Assembly: GCF_000147335.1 (NCBI RefSeq)
Contig: NC_014501.1
Coordinates: forward strand, 2,912,300-2,976,299
Source: Gloeothece verrucosa PCC 7822
Lineage (GTDB): Bacteria; Cyanobacteriota; Cyanobacteriia; Cyanobacteriales; Microcystaceae
Direction: 5' to 3'
Length of the DNA stretch: 64,000 nt
Below, one piece after another: positions 41,395 to 50,753 of this stretch (the first letter of the stretch is position 1; each line of letters opens with the position of its first letter). The position numbers and the translations under genes are program-made. The notes below the pieces were generated by a model. It did not search any database. It worked only from the letters and a program-made list of their open reading frames with translations, and had not been told where the DNA came from.

Positions 41395-43026
41395 ATGAGT
41401 CTCTGTATCAACCCGGGATGCTCAAAGCCTGAAAATCCAGACCCTTGCAAATTTTGCCAAGCCTGCGGCTCGGAATTAGTGCTGCTAGGACGTTATCGAG
41501 TAACCCGTTTACTCAGTAATAAAGGGGGTTTTGGCTATACTTACGAAGTGATGGATCATGATACCTCAAAAGTCTTAAAAGTGTTAATTAACGACCATCC
41601 CCATGCCCTAGAACTATTTGAGCAAGAAGCAGAGGTTTTATGCACTCTATCCCATCCAGGAATTCCCAAGGGAGAAGGGCATTTTAAATACTTTATTCGC
41701 AATAACCCCACTCCCCTACACTGTCTATTGATGGAAAAAATTGAGGGAATAGATTTAGAAGACTATCAGAGAAAACATGATTTCCATCCGATTAATCAGG
41801 AATTAGCTTTAGAATGGTTATCCCAGATCGCTAGTATTCTTCATGAAGTTCATCGCCGCCATTTTTTTCATCGAGATATTAAGCCTTCTAATATTATTTT
41901 AAAACCCGATGGACAGTTAAGCTTAATTGATTTTGGAGCCGCCCGTCAAGTCACCGGTACGATTATCAGTGGCGGACAAAATACAGGCATTTATACCGTC
42001 GGTTATGCTCCCCCAGAACAAGAGAGGGGTTATGCTGTTCCCCAATCAGATTTTTATGCTTTGGGTCGAACATTTGTTTATTTATTAACGGGTAAAGAAC
42101 CTAATGATGCCGCGATTTATGATTATCATAACAATGAATTAAATTGGCGTAAATTAGCTCCTAATATCAATAAAAAGTTGGCAGATTTTATTGATGAATT
42201 GATGGCGAATAAAGTCATTGAACGTCCGACTGATACCAGCGTTATTTTACAAAAAATTAACAGACTCAAACAAGACTTATTACAACCTTCTACTCCTCCT
42301 TCACCTCCTACCGTTTCTCAAAATAAGACGATCACACAAAAAAAAGCGAAGGGAGCGACTCCTGTTAAAGCGTCTCCTAAGCTTACTATGATGGAATATG
42401 GAGGGTTTTGGCTACGCTTTCAGTCCGCGATGATTGATGAAATCATTGTTATGAGTTTAGCGGCTTTCGTGGCAGGATATTTAAGCTATAAATTAGAAAC
42501 ACTAGGACTGTTAGACCGATGGGGAATTCATTGGAGCGGCACAATTAAAGAGTTAATTATTGCCTCATCCATAGCCAGTGCTTTAGGAACTACTATTCTC
42601 GGATTAATTTTAATCCTATTGGGAATTCTGGTGATGAGTTTTACTCCTGAATATTTGAGTAAATTTATTCCTGTTTTTCTTAATACAAAAAATTTTTTAG
42701 ATTTTTTCTTCTTGCTGAAAACCCATTTTATTTGGCTGGTTCCGATTCTATTAGGATCTATAATTAAATGGCTTTATTATCTTGTATTAGAGTGGCTTTT
42801 TCAAGGTACTTTTGGTAAATTATTCTTTGGTTTGCAAGTCAGAAATTTACAGAATAAACGGCTATCTTTGAGACAAATAAATAGAAGATATTGGAGTAAA
42901 ATTTTATCGTCTATGCCTTTATATTTGGGTTTTATGTTAGCTGGATGGACACCCAGAAAACGAGCATTACATGATTGGATGGCTGGTTCTATCGTAGTAA
43001 AAAAAAGCATCAAGACGGGTGAATAA
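41395..43026 (+). CDS. serine/threonine protein kinase with N-terminal zinc ribbon and C-terminal RDD membrane domain
   Basis: 543 residues. Cys4, Cys9, Cys18, Cys21 and Cys24 form a zinc-ribbon-like knuckle. The kinase domain (about 31-290) has the glycine loop (LLSNKGGFGYTYE), HRDIKPSNIIL (catalytic Asp161), IDFGAARQ in place of DFG-start, and a TVGYAPPEQ activation end. The usual AxK lysine lies in VLKVLIN. A Pro/Thr/Lys linker (about 300-330) leads to an RDD domain with several membrane helices (GGFWLRFQSAMIDEIIV, then LFFGLQVRNLQNKRLSLRQ and RALHDWMAGSIVV). It is a membrane-bound cyanobacterial Hanks-type kinase; its targets are unknown. Confidence 0.9.
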   Translation: MSLCINPGCSKPENPDPCKFCQACGSELVLLGRYRVTRLLSNKGGFGYTYEVMDHDTSKVLKVLINDHPHALELFEQEAEVLCTLSHPGIPKGEGHFKYFIRNNPTPLHCLLMEKIEGIDLEDYQRKHDFHPINQELALEWLSQIASILHEVHRRHFFHRDIKPSNIILKPDGQLSLIDFGAARQVTGTIISGGQNTGIYTVGYAPPEQERGYAVPQSDFYALGRTFVYLLTGKEPNDAAIYDYHNNELNWRKLAPNINKKLADFIDELMANKVIERPTDTSVILQKINRLKQDLLQPSTPPSPPTVSQNKTITQKKAKGATPVKASPKLTMMEYGGFWLRFQSAMIDEIIVMSLAAFVAGYLSYKLETLGLLDRWGIHWSGTIKELIIASSIASALGTTILGLILILLGILVMSFTPEYLSKFIPVFLNTKNFLDFFFLLKTHFIWLVPILLGSIIKWLYYLVLEWLFQGTFGKLFFGLQVRNLQNKRLSLRQINRRYWSKILSSMPLYLGFMLAGWTPRKRALHDWMAGSIVVKKSIKTGE

Positions 43027-43254
43027 TGGGCAAGAGAAAAGAGGGTTTACCGTGAATTTTATTGATTCCAGGTACTGACTTATTTAAACCCCACTCCGAA
43101 CCTAGAAGTCGCGAGGCGAGGTATGGAGAGGTCTTGAGGGTTCAGCTAGGTAAGATGACTCAAGAGTTGACAACTGGGTCGTTAAGCAATAGTTAGTCGA
43201 AACTTTGTGCTAAGATTGTTTCCATCTCATTACTAATGTATTTATCCTAAAATT

Positions 43255-45459
43255 ATGATAATTTTTTATCTTATTAAAAAGTTTAGTGAAAAAGGGTTAA
43301 CGTTTCTGACAAAATTTAAATTAAAAGCTGCTATTTTGGGAGTGCTGTTAATCGGTGGTTTGGCAAGCAGCCTGGGAATAGAGGCGTTTTTAGAAACAAG
43401 AAACATTACTCATTTTTTCGGGCTTGAAGTCATGGAGTGGACTAATTTATATCGCTTGTGGCTCCCCACTTTTATGAGTGCAATTATTGCCCAAATTATC
43501 ATGAAGATATCTCCTGAGCCTAAATCTTGGTCACGGGCATTAATTATTATAATTTTATTAGGGATTACAGGGCGTTATCTTGTCTGGCGAGCCACATCAA
43601 CGCTCAATTTAGCAACGCCTTTAGATGGAGTATTCAGTATAGTAATTTATGGAATTGAACTGTTTTTTATTTTTAGTCTTACGGTGCAACTCTGTCTCAG
43701 TTTAAAAATCAAAGATCATAGTGCGGAACTCGTTCCGCACCCCAGTCCAGTGTTAGGGAAAAATACTGAATTTACTCCGTTAGTTGATATCTTTATTGTC
43801 ACCTATAATGAACCCTCTTTTTTTATTCGGCGAACAGTTGTCGGTTGTCAAGCTTTAGACTACCCTCATAAAAATGTCTATGTTCTCGATGACGGAAATC
43901 GACCAGAAATTAAAGCACTGGCCCGCGAATTAGGTTGTGATTATATTACTCGATTGGATAATAGATATGCTAAAGCCGGAAATTTAAATAATGCTTTAGT
44001 TCAAACTACGGGAAAATTAATTGCTGTATTTGATGCAGATTTTGTTCCTACCAAAAATTTTCTTCGGCGAACAGTTGGCTTTTTTCAAGATGAAAAAATG
44101 GGATTAGTACAGACTAATCAAAGCTTTTATAATGCTGATCCTGTTGCCAAAAATTTAGGGGTAGAAAACATTTTACCTGAAGAACTCGAAAATTTTTATC
44201 GATATTATCAACGCCTGAGAAATACGGTAGGAGCAACAATTTGTAATGGTAGTTCTTTTGTGGTGAGAAGAAGCCATCTTGAAGAAATTGGGGGTTTTGT
44301 AACTGAGTCTGTCAGTGAAGATTATTTTACGGGAATTCGTTTAACGGCTAAAGGATATCGATTAATCTATTTAAATGAAAAACTAAGTGCAGGGTTAGCG
44401 GCTGAAAATATGAGTTGTTATATGATACAGCGTTTGCGATGGTGTCGTGGCACACTTCAAGCCTTTTTCGTTAATTCTAATCCTTTGACTATTCCAGGAT
44501 TATTGCCTATACAAAGATTAGCTAATTTGGAGGGAATTTTATTTTGGTTAACTCCTATTCCTCGTTTGATCCTGCTTATTACTCCTTTCCTTTTTTTCGT
44601 TTTTAACCTTGAGCCTTATCAAGTTAGTTCTTCGGATTTTATCTACTTCTTTATGCCTTATTATATTTTAAATATTCTCACTTTTGCTTGGTTAAATTAC
44701 CACGCTCGCTCTGCCTTAATTTCTGATATTTATTCAGTGAGTCAGTGTGTTCCTGCTTCTATTAAAGCCATAGAAGTGTTGCTGAATCCTTTTTCTGAAA
44801 GATTTAAAGTTACCCCTAAAGGAATTTCTCAAAAAGATTTTATATTTAACGCTAAGTTGGCGACACCAATTTTAATTTTATTGGGAATTAACCTGATTAG
44901 CTTTGTGAATAATTTTAATATATTTTTTCAGCCAAAACTAGGAATAAATGCTTTGCTCAATCAACAATTCATCAATAGTAATATTTTGCTTTTTATTTTG
45001 ACCATATATAATTTAATCGTGCTTGCTGTTAGCATATTAATTATGATCGATGCACCTCAGCCAGATGTTTATCCATCGTTCGATTTGCAAAAAGCGGTTA
45101 AAGTTTATAGTGATGAGAATGTGATCACAGGGATAACAAGACGAATTTCTGAAGTAGCGGCAGAAATTGAACTCCCTCAATTGTTAAAAAAAGATACATT
45201 AATTGAAATGGAAATTCTTGAAAATAAATTGAAGCTAAAAGCAAGAGTTAAAGAGACGGTGTTAAATAAAAACTCTTGTCAAACTCGAGTAGAATGGGAA
45301 CAAGTTAGTTTAAATGACTATCGAAATATAGTTGAGATGTTATTCTGTACTCCCAACCAGTGGAAGCTGATTAAAACTCCAGGAGAACTAAATTGTCTTT
45401 GGTTACTTGTACGAGTTTTGTTCAAACCGAAATTTTTATTTAAAAGGCGTAAGTCCTAA
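43255..45459 (+). CDS. cellulose-synthase-like family 2 glycosyltransferase with degenerate PilZ-like tail
   Basis: 734 residues with multiple membrane helices on both sides of a GT2 domain. Processive-synthase motifs are complete: VLDDGNRPE (about 210), AVFDADF (about 260), TESVSEDYF (about 355) and QRLRWCRG (Q-x-x-R-W, about 393). The C-terminal 110 residues have the beta pattern of a PilZ domain, but RxxxR and DxSxxG are not preserved, so c-di-GMP activation is doubtful. It should make and export a beta-linked glucan or related exopolysaccharide across the inner membrane. A GTGCGGAAC palindrome codes residues 156-162 (AELVPHP) in the loop before the catalytic domain. The 3' end overlaps the convergent GT39 gene by 24 bases. 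Confidence 0.9.
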   Translation: MIIFYLIKKFSEKGLTFLTKFKLKAAILGVLLIGGLASSLGIEAFLETRNITHFFGLEVMEWTNLYRLWLPTFMSAIIAQIIMKISPEPKSWSRALIIIILLGITGRYLVWRATSTLNLATPLDGVFSIVIYGIELFFIFSLTVQLCLSLKIKDHSAELVPHPSPVLGKNTEFTPLVDIFIVTYNEPSFFIRRTVVGCQALDYPHKNVYVLDDGNRPEIKALARELGCDYITRLDNRYAKAGNLNNALVQTTGKLIAVFDADFVPTKNFLRRTVGFFQDEKMGLVQTNQSFYNADPVAKNLGVENILPEELENFYRYYQRLRNTVGATICNGSSFVVRRSHLEEIGGFVTESVSEDYFTGIRLTAKGYRLIYLNEKLSAGLAAENMSCYMIQRLRWCRGTLQAFFVNSNPLTIPGLLPIQRLANLEGILFWLTPIPRLILLITPFLFFVFNLEPYQVSSSDFIYFFMPYYILNILTFAWLNYHARSALISDIYSVSQCVPASIKAIEVLLNPFSERFKVTPKGISQKDFIFNAKLATPILILLGINLISFVNNFNIFFQPKLGINALLNQQFINSNILLFILTIYNLIVLAVSILIMIDAPQPDVYPSFDLQKAVKVYSDENVITGITRRISEVAAEIELPQLLKKDTLIEMEILENKLKLKARVKETVLNKNSCQTRVEWEQVSLNDYRNIVEMLFCTPNQWKLIKTPGELNCLWLLVRVLFKPKFLFKRRKS
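43721..43740. repeat. GTGCGGAAC palindrome inside the GT2 gene
   Basis: GTGCGGAAC-TC-GTTCCGCAC, perfect nine-base arms, read in frame within the glycosyltransferase gene. Confidence 0.85.
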
Positions 45460-47025
45460 AAACTTAACCTTCCATAACCAAAGATGGTTGTCGCCTAATA
45501 CAAATTCAAGCTTTACCCCTGCGGATTTTTCTAATTTTTCGCTCAACTGTTCAGAAGGACTGAGTAAAAATATATTTCTATATCCCTTGGGGATAATATA
45601 TGTTTTTTCATCCGATAATAATTGAAACTTTGCCTCGGGTTTGAGCAGATAGCTTAAAGCGATTAAATTTCCTGGATTATAACTGCTTTGATTTCCCACT
45701 AAAAGAGGATTTGAAGATTGATTAATGATGTTTGCGACTTGAGGAAGACTATAACTAATTACTTTCATCCATGAGGTATTAGACTGAGCGTTAACTGCAC
45801 AGGAAATGATCCCGGCAGAGAAAACTATTGTTGCCATCACCGGCCAAATTTTTCTCTTTTGATGCGCTAGAGTGGTTAATAAATAAGCAACTGTTAATAA
45901 AATTCCTAACCAGGAGAAAAATAAATAGCGAGAAGACAGCGAGCGTACTCCTCCCCAGAGTAAGTCAGGGAGCAATAGAGATAAAATTGGAACAGAGATT
46001 AAAGTAAAAATAAACCCCCAAATTTTGACTGATGTTGTTCGATAAAGAATCCATAATCCCCATCCCACCACGATTAAAATTATCCCCATAACAACCCAGA
46101 TTAAAGGATTTTCAAATTCTCCCCCCAAGTCAACAAAAATGCGACTGATATTTAGTCCTAAAAACTCGAATAAAAGTCGAGAAGGAATTTTGATAAATTT
46201 CATCCAAAGATTAGCACTCTGATACTTTTCATAATTAGTGATCAATACAATGATCCAAGGCAAGAAAATTAACCCAGATGCTATCACACTAATTAAATAA
46301 CTGATGCCTGTCTGTGTGAGGCGAATGGGTTCGCGAATGAGCAGATATAGTCCCTGAATGAGGATTAATAAAAGGGTAGTTAGAGAAGTATATAATCCCA
46401 TAATTAACGTGAGGGTATACAGTCCCCAAGACAGGATAGTATGGGAAGTAGAAGAAGTTAAGCGGATGGCTCTCAAGAATGCGCCGCTAGATACTAAAAT
46501 AATGACAATCAAGAGACTATATTCACGAGCCTCTTGAGCATAAAGAACGAATAAAGGAGAAATAGCCAGAAGGCATACGGCAACCTCTCCGACACTTTGA
46601 GAAGAAAATAGCTCTAAACATAGCCAATAAATTGCCGGCAAAGCCAGTAAGCTTAAACAAGCTGATAAGCTTCTAATGGTAGTGATAGAATTCCCAAATT
46701 GCTGAACCCAAAAACGACAGATAATATAATAGAAAGGGGGATGATGAGGGTCATCAATGGCTAGACTTTTTAAGGTATCATATAAACCTTTTTGGGGAGT
46801 TAGGCGTTGATATTTTTGTAGGTTTTCAATGCTCTGTATTTGTCCATTAAATAAAACGGGTTGCCATTCATTATAAGTATATCCAGCAATATGTAATTTC
46901 GTGTATACTTCATCATGCCAATAAACTTTTTTATCTAAATTGACAAAGCGGAAAAAAATCCCTAGCGTTAGGATGATTAATATTAGTCCATAATTCCAAA
47001 ATTTGTGATCCAGTTTATTCGTCAT
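45436..47025 (-). CDS. GT39/PMT-like membrane glycosyltransferase
   Basis: 529 residues with about ten to twelve membrane segments. The first periplasmic loop bears the GT-C acidic motif WHDEVYTKLHIAGYT. A second conserved part is LAIDDPHHPPFYYIICRFWV, typical of dolichyl/undecaprenyl-phosphate-sugar mannosyltransferase-like (ArnT/PMT) proteins. It is expected to move sugars from a lipid carrier onto protein or polysaccharide in the periplasm. The C-terminal 100 residues form a soluble periplasmic domain. It begins 4 bases after dnaB on the same strand, so read-through is likely. Confidence 0.82.
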   Translation of the reverse strand: MTNKLDHKFWNYGLILIILTLGIFFRFVNLDKKVYWHDEVYTKLHIAGYTYNEWQPVLFNGQIQSIENLQKYQRLTPQKGLYDTLKSLAIDDPHHPPFYYIICRFWVQQFGNSITTIRSLSACLSLLALPAIYWLCLELFSSQSVGEVAVCLLAISPLFVLYAQEAREYSLLIVIILVSSGAFLRAIRLTSSTSHTILSWGLYTLTLIMGLYTSLTTLLLILIQGLYLLIREPIRLTQTGISYLISVIASGLIFLPWIIVLITNYEKYQSANLWMKFIKIPSRLLFEFLGLNISRIFVDLGGEFENPLIWVVMGIILIVVGWGLWILYRTTSVKIWGFIFTLISVPILSLLLPDLLWGGVRSLSSRYLFFSWLGILLTVAYLLTTLAHQKRKIWPVMATIVFSAGIISCAVNAQSNTSWMKVISYSLPQVANIINQSSNPLLVGNQSSYNPGNLIALSYLLKPEAKFQLLSDEKTYIIPKGYRNIFLLSPSEQLSEKLEKSAGVKLEFVLGDNHLWLWKVKFLGLTPFK

Positions 47026-47029
47026 CTAT

Positions 47030-50000
47030 TTAATAATTTGAACGGCTTTGCTGGAGATTGAGAAATTGAGTAAATTCGGGTTTAAATAAAAGTTTAACTT
47101 GTCCTGTCGGGCCATTTCTATGTTTAGCAATAATTACTTCAGCTACGCCGCGATCATGACTATCAGGATGATAATATTCATCTCGGTATAACATAATGAT
47201 TAAATCAGCGTCTTGTTCTATACTATTATGAACAATAATATTATTAGCTATAAAGTTATGGAGACGAGAAACTGTTAAATCGTAAACTTCGGTTTCTCCA
47301 TCAGCTTCAAGAAAAATAACCTTATCCCAGTAAACATCACTATTAGCTAAATTTTCTGCTGTTAATTGCCCAATTTGGGCGGCTTGATTCGCTCTTTTAC
47401 GGCTTAGATTTTCTTGAGCAAGTGTTGTTCCAGATAAAGCCAGTTCAGGGTCACTCACGCTTTGTAAGGAAAGACTAGATAAGTATCGAGGTAAAGCAAT
47501 ATGATCATTAATTTTTAATTCATCTAATCGCTTCCAGCCGCCAATCGTTAAAAACTGATGATTAGCTGTTGCTTTGATACTACGGCCAAGAGCAGTTGTT
47601 AAACGAAAAACAGGTTTAATTCCTGTACAAAAAGCTTTACTGACCATTGCTTTTTCTAATTTCATCGTGCTTTCATTGAGTGCCCAAACAGCAAATCCTG
47701 ACTGACCTACTAAATTCCGCATCGGCACACGAACGCGCCTATCAGCTAATGCGATCAAACTATCACCACTCAAACAGCCTGATTCTCTTAAATCCGACAT
47801 CATAGGGCGTTTATTTGTCCGCGCTTCCACCGCACGACTCAATTGAGATAGGGCAATAACTGGGGCATTAACTTCTCTGGCTAAAACTTTAAGAGAACGA
47901 GTAATTCTCGATAATTCTTGAACTCGGTTATCAGTGCCGCCCTCCATTAATTGTAAATAATCTAAAAGAATTAAGCCTAATTCTCCCTTTTGTTCCGATT
48001 GTAATCGCCGAATTTGAGAGCGCATTTGAGCAACAGATATATTCCCTTGATCATTAATATAAATGGGCAAACTCGAGATCAACCCTAGTGCCCTAGCCAG
48101 CTTTTCATATTCATTTTGCCCAAATCTTCCGGCGCGTAAACGGTTGCTATCAATTTGGGCTTCACTGGCTAATAATCTTTGGGCTAATTGCTCTTTCGAC
48201 ATTTCAAGACTAAAAATTACAACACCTTTTTGTTCTTTAGCAATATTATGGGCAATGTTTAGAGCAAAGCTTGTATTATGAACACAAATATCATTGGCGA
48301 TAAAATTATGAGTTTTGGGAATCGTTAAATCATAAACTTGTTGTTCCCCTATGTATTCAATACTGACAATTTCATCCCAATATACGGCTAACTGTTGCAA
48401 GGGAAGGTTATCTAAATTCCAGCTTTCCTTGTCTTGGACTTCAGCTAGGGTTTGCCAAATGTTTGCAGGCATTAAATGCCGATTAGTTTTATTTCTGGGT
48501 TGAGCTAAAGCTTCTTGAACTTTTTGCTGGGGGCTTTCTTGGCCGAAAATTCCTATTTCTTCAATAAAAGTTTTGATAGACTGAGCATCAGTAATATCTA
48601 GCTGAAAAGCCATTTTTTCAGTTTCTTTATCTTTAATTTTACGCCGTTTTAAAGCGGCTATTATGCCAAACCTTAACAGGAGATGTTGTATTTGTCTAGC
48701 TAATCGTTCGCTAAGGGTACAGTAGCCTATTTGGAATTGACCGGTTTTAAGAACAGTTGCCCCAGCATTGGTAGCAAAAAGACGATTTAAAAATAGAGAG
48801 ATTAATGAACGTTTTAATTTAAATATAATGGAAGGAATCGTTTTTGTTTGAGTATTTTTTCCAAAAAAAACTATTTTTTTTAACCCTATATTATCTGTTT
48901 TATTGTCATTTTTTCTGAAAAATGAAAGCTCATCTTTATTACCTGTAAATTGACTAGCCGCGCTCTTAAAATCTTCTTGAAAAAGTCCATTTTCATGAGT
49001 AAACTGTGGATAAAAACCGGTTAAACTACTATCGCCGAGCAAATAAGCTAATACCTTAATCTGATAATCCGGCAAGTTTTGGCGACCAAATAGATTAAGT
49101 TGACGAGGAACGGCAATTTTTACCCCGGGTTTAAGCGTTGATAACTGTCGCCATCCGTCAAGGGTCAGATAAGGATGAGTAATCGTCGTCTCAATAGATC
49201 GGCCCAGTTTAGTTGTTAAACGGAATACCGGCTTAATCCCATCGTCAATAAAATTTGAAGGTTCAGTTAACTCGAATTCCCAGTTATCTTGTAATGTTAA
49301 TAATTTTCCTTGACGACGATGATAAATCTCTTCAATTGTTGCTATACTTCCATCTTCTAAAACGATTTCACTGGCGGCACTTAAGCATTTTCCCATTGAC
49401 GGTCTTCCTGCTACGATAATTAAATCGGAACGTTGAAAGCCGCTAGTCATGGCATCTAAATCATAAAATCCTGATGAAATTCCCGGCAGTAACAATTTTT
49501 GCTGCATCTTTTCCATTTCTGTAAAAGCATTCATCAAGGGTTGAGCAATCTGAACTAAACCTTCTTGAGGGCGCTTTTGAGTCAGATTAAAAATTTTCTT
49601 TTCTGACTCTTCAAAAACTGTTTCTAACTCAGTGGTGGTATCGTGGCCTAAAGTGACAATATCTTGACCGGCATTAATTAACTGACGACGTAAATATTTA
49701 TCAATAATAATGGCTGCATAGCGATCAATATTAGCCGCCGATACCGTGCGTTCAATTAATTGGGCTAACCGATTCACCCCCCCCACTTTTTCTAATAAAT
49801 GTTGGTCTTCTAAATAGGCGGATACAGTCATTAAATCGGTGGGTTTCCCTTGTTGGTGGAGAGTTAGGGCGGCTTGATAAATGTCGCCGTGAGCTTGAGC
49901 ATAAAAGACTTCAGCACTAAGAAGGTCCGCCACTCGACTGATCGCTCTGGGATCAAATAAAATCCCTCCTAAAATCAGTTCTTCTGCTTCAACATTTTGT

Positions 50001-50044
50001 GGGGGTAAGGAATGGTCTGAAATTTGCGACTTATATTCTACCAT
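47030..50044 (-). CDS. dnaB: replicative DNA helicase DnaB precursor with two inteins
   Basis: 1004 residues. Exteins: 1-219 (N-terminal domain through the P-loop start GRPSMGK), 591-756 (TSFALNIAHNIAKEQKG to MMSDLRESG) and 941-1004 (SIEQDADLIIMLYRD to the end). They splice to about 449 residues, the normal DnaB size. Intein 1 sits inside Walker A and intein 2 at SDLRESG/SIEQDAD, the site of the classical Synechocystis DnaB intein. Each begins with Cys and ends His-Asn before Thr or Ser. The helicase is a homohexamer at the replication fork. Unspliced protein cannot bind ATP, because Walker A is cut between Lys and Thr. Confidence 0.97.
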   Translation of the reverse strand: MVEYKSQISDHSLPPQNVEAEELILGGILFDPRAISRVADLLSAEVFYAQAHGDIYQAALTLHQQGKPTDLMTVSAYLEDQHLLEKVGGVNRLAQLIERTVSAANIDRYAAIIIDKYLRRQLINAGQDIVTLGHDTTTELETVFEESEKKIFNLTQKRPQEGLVQIAQPLMNAFTEMEKMQQKLLLPGISSGFYDLDAMTSGFQRSDLIIVAGRPSMGKCLSAASEIVLEDGSIATIEEIYHRRQGKLLTLQDNWEFELTEPSNFIDDGIKPVFRLTTKLGRSIETTITHPYLTLDGWRQLSTLKPGVKIAVPRQLNLFGRQNLPDYQIKVLAYLLGDSSLTGFYPQFTHENGLFQEDFKSAASQFTGNKDELSFFRKNDNKTDNIGLKKIVFFGKNTQTKTIPSIIFKLKRSLISLFLNRLFATNAGATVLKTGQFQIGYCTLSERLARQIQHLLLRFGIIAALKRRKIKDKETEKMAFQLDITDAQSIKTFIEEIGIFGQESPQQKVQEALAQPRNKTNRHLMPANIWQTLAEVQDKESWNLDNLPLQQLAVYWDEIVSIEYIGEQQVYDLTIPKTHNFIANDICVHNTSFALNIAHNIAKEQKGVVIFSLEMSKEQLAQRLLASEAQIDSNRLRAGRFGQNEYEKLARALGLISSLPIYINDQGNISVAQMRSQIRRLQSEQKGELGLILLDYLQLMEGGTDNRVQELSRITRSLKVLAREVNAPVIALSQLSRAVEARTNKRPMMSDLRESGCLSGDSLIALADRRVRVPMRNLVGQSGFAVWALNESTMKLEKAMVSKAFCTGIKPVFRLTTALGRSIKATANHQFLTIGGWKRLDELKINDHIALPRYLSSLSLQSVSDPELALSGTTLAQENLSRKRANQAAQIGQLTAENLANSDVYWDKVIFLEADGETEVYDLTVSRLHNFIANNIIVHNSIEQDADLIIMLYRDEYYHPDSHDRGVAEVIIAKHRNGPTGQVKLLFKPEFTQFLNLQQSRSNY
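47225..47776 (-). other. intein 2 of DnaB (mini-intein)
   Basis: Residues 757-940 (184 residues). N-terminal block CLSGDSLIALADRRVRVPM, block B-like TTALGRSIKATANHQFLT, and C-terminal blocks VYDLTVSRLHNFIANNIIVH plus Asn before Ser941. The about 60-residue spacer has no LAGLIDADG motif, so the homing endonuclease has been lost; splicing residues (Cys1, block B His, penultimate His, terminal Asn, Ser+1) are intact. Confidence 0.93.
48275..49387 (-). other. intein 1 of DnaB, with degenerate LAGLIDADG endonuclease
   Basis: Residues 220-590 (371 residues). Block A is CLSAASEIVLEDGSIATIEE, block B TTKLGRSIETTITHPYLT, and the C-terminus VYDLTIPKTHNFIANDICVH plus Asn before Thr591. The first endonuclease motif reads VLAYLLGDSSLTG and the second FLNRLFATNAGATV, where active relatives have ATDG. 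The second catalytic Asp is missing, so homing is probably dead while splicing is intact. Confidence 0.93.
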
Positions 50045-50509
50045 ATTGATGACTTATCTCTAGTGCGGAGCCTCTGTTCTAGCTCACCTTAGCACAAAAG
50101 TATTATGCTTTGTCTGATTATACTAAAGAAATTGGCTCTATATAGGAGTCCTCCTGCATTTGTGAGTGGTTAAAACCCGATTTTACTCTTTCTTCCTTTC
50201 GATTGATTAAATTTACTGAGCATATCATTTATGATGACTATAGATCGGGGAAAGTGCCCTAACCATAGCCAAAGAATAAAGCTGTGATAGCTTCTTGTGA
50301 ATAATTATTTAGCAACTAAGAAAATATTAAATTTTTCACCTTGATGCTCTTTTTCAAGTATAGATGGCTTTTTTAAGTCTATAAAAGAGGCTTATTTATC
50401 CCAATAGAGAATAACAAAAGTGCAGCTTATCTTGGTAATATAAAAGTAATGAAATCCTCGATTTAATGACTAATATTAGTCAATTTCTTTCAATTGTTTC
50501 AGCAAAAAT
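50045..50509. other. 465-bp intergenic region between divergent dnaB and XRE genes
   Basis: AT-rich; expected to hold the dnaB promoter and that of the small regulator. No repeat, RNA or convincing small frame seen. Confidence 0.45.
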
Positions 50510-50722
50510 ATGGGATTAATAAGATTACGTGTGAGGGAACTAGCGGCAGAAAGGGGATGGACCCTCAAAGAAGTAGCAGAACGTTCGGGAGTTGTTTATA
50601 GTACATTAAGAACCTATGCCCGCTCACCAGGGTTAGCCACAGTTGACTATACCGCTTTAGATAAATTAGCACGTACCTTTGATGTAATGATTGAAGATAT
50701 CGTAGAGATCGTTGAATACTAA
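50510..50722 (+). CDS. small XRE-family helix-turn-helix regulator
   Basis: 70 residues, nearly all HTH: RVRELAAERGWTLKEVAERS, GVVYSTLRTYARS (recognition helix), then ALDKLARTFDVMIEDIVEI. This is the compact Cro/CI type widely seen in cyanobacteria. No partner toxin is adjacent; the next gene faces it. It may act on its own promoter and that of dnaB. Confidence 0.88.
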   Translation: MGLIRLRVRELAAERGWTLKEVAERSGVVYSTLRTYARSPGLATVDYTALDKLARTFDVMIEDIVEIVEY

Positions 50723-50753
50723 TGACCAACCAGCAATCACCAATGACACCAAA

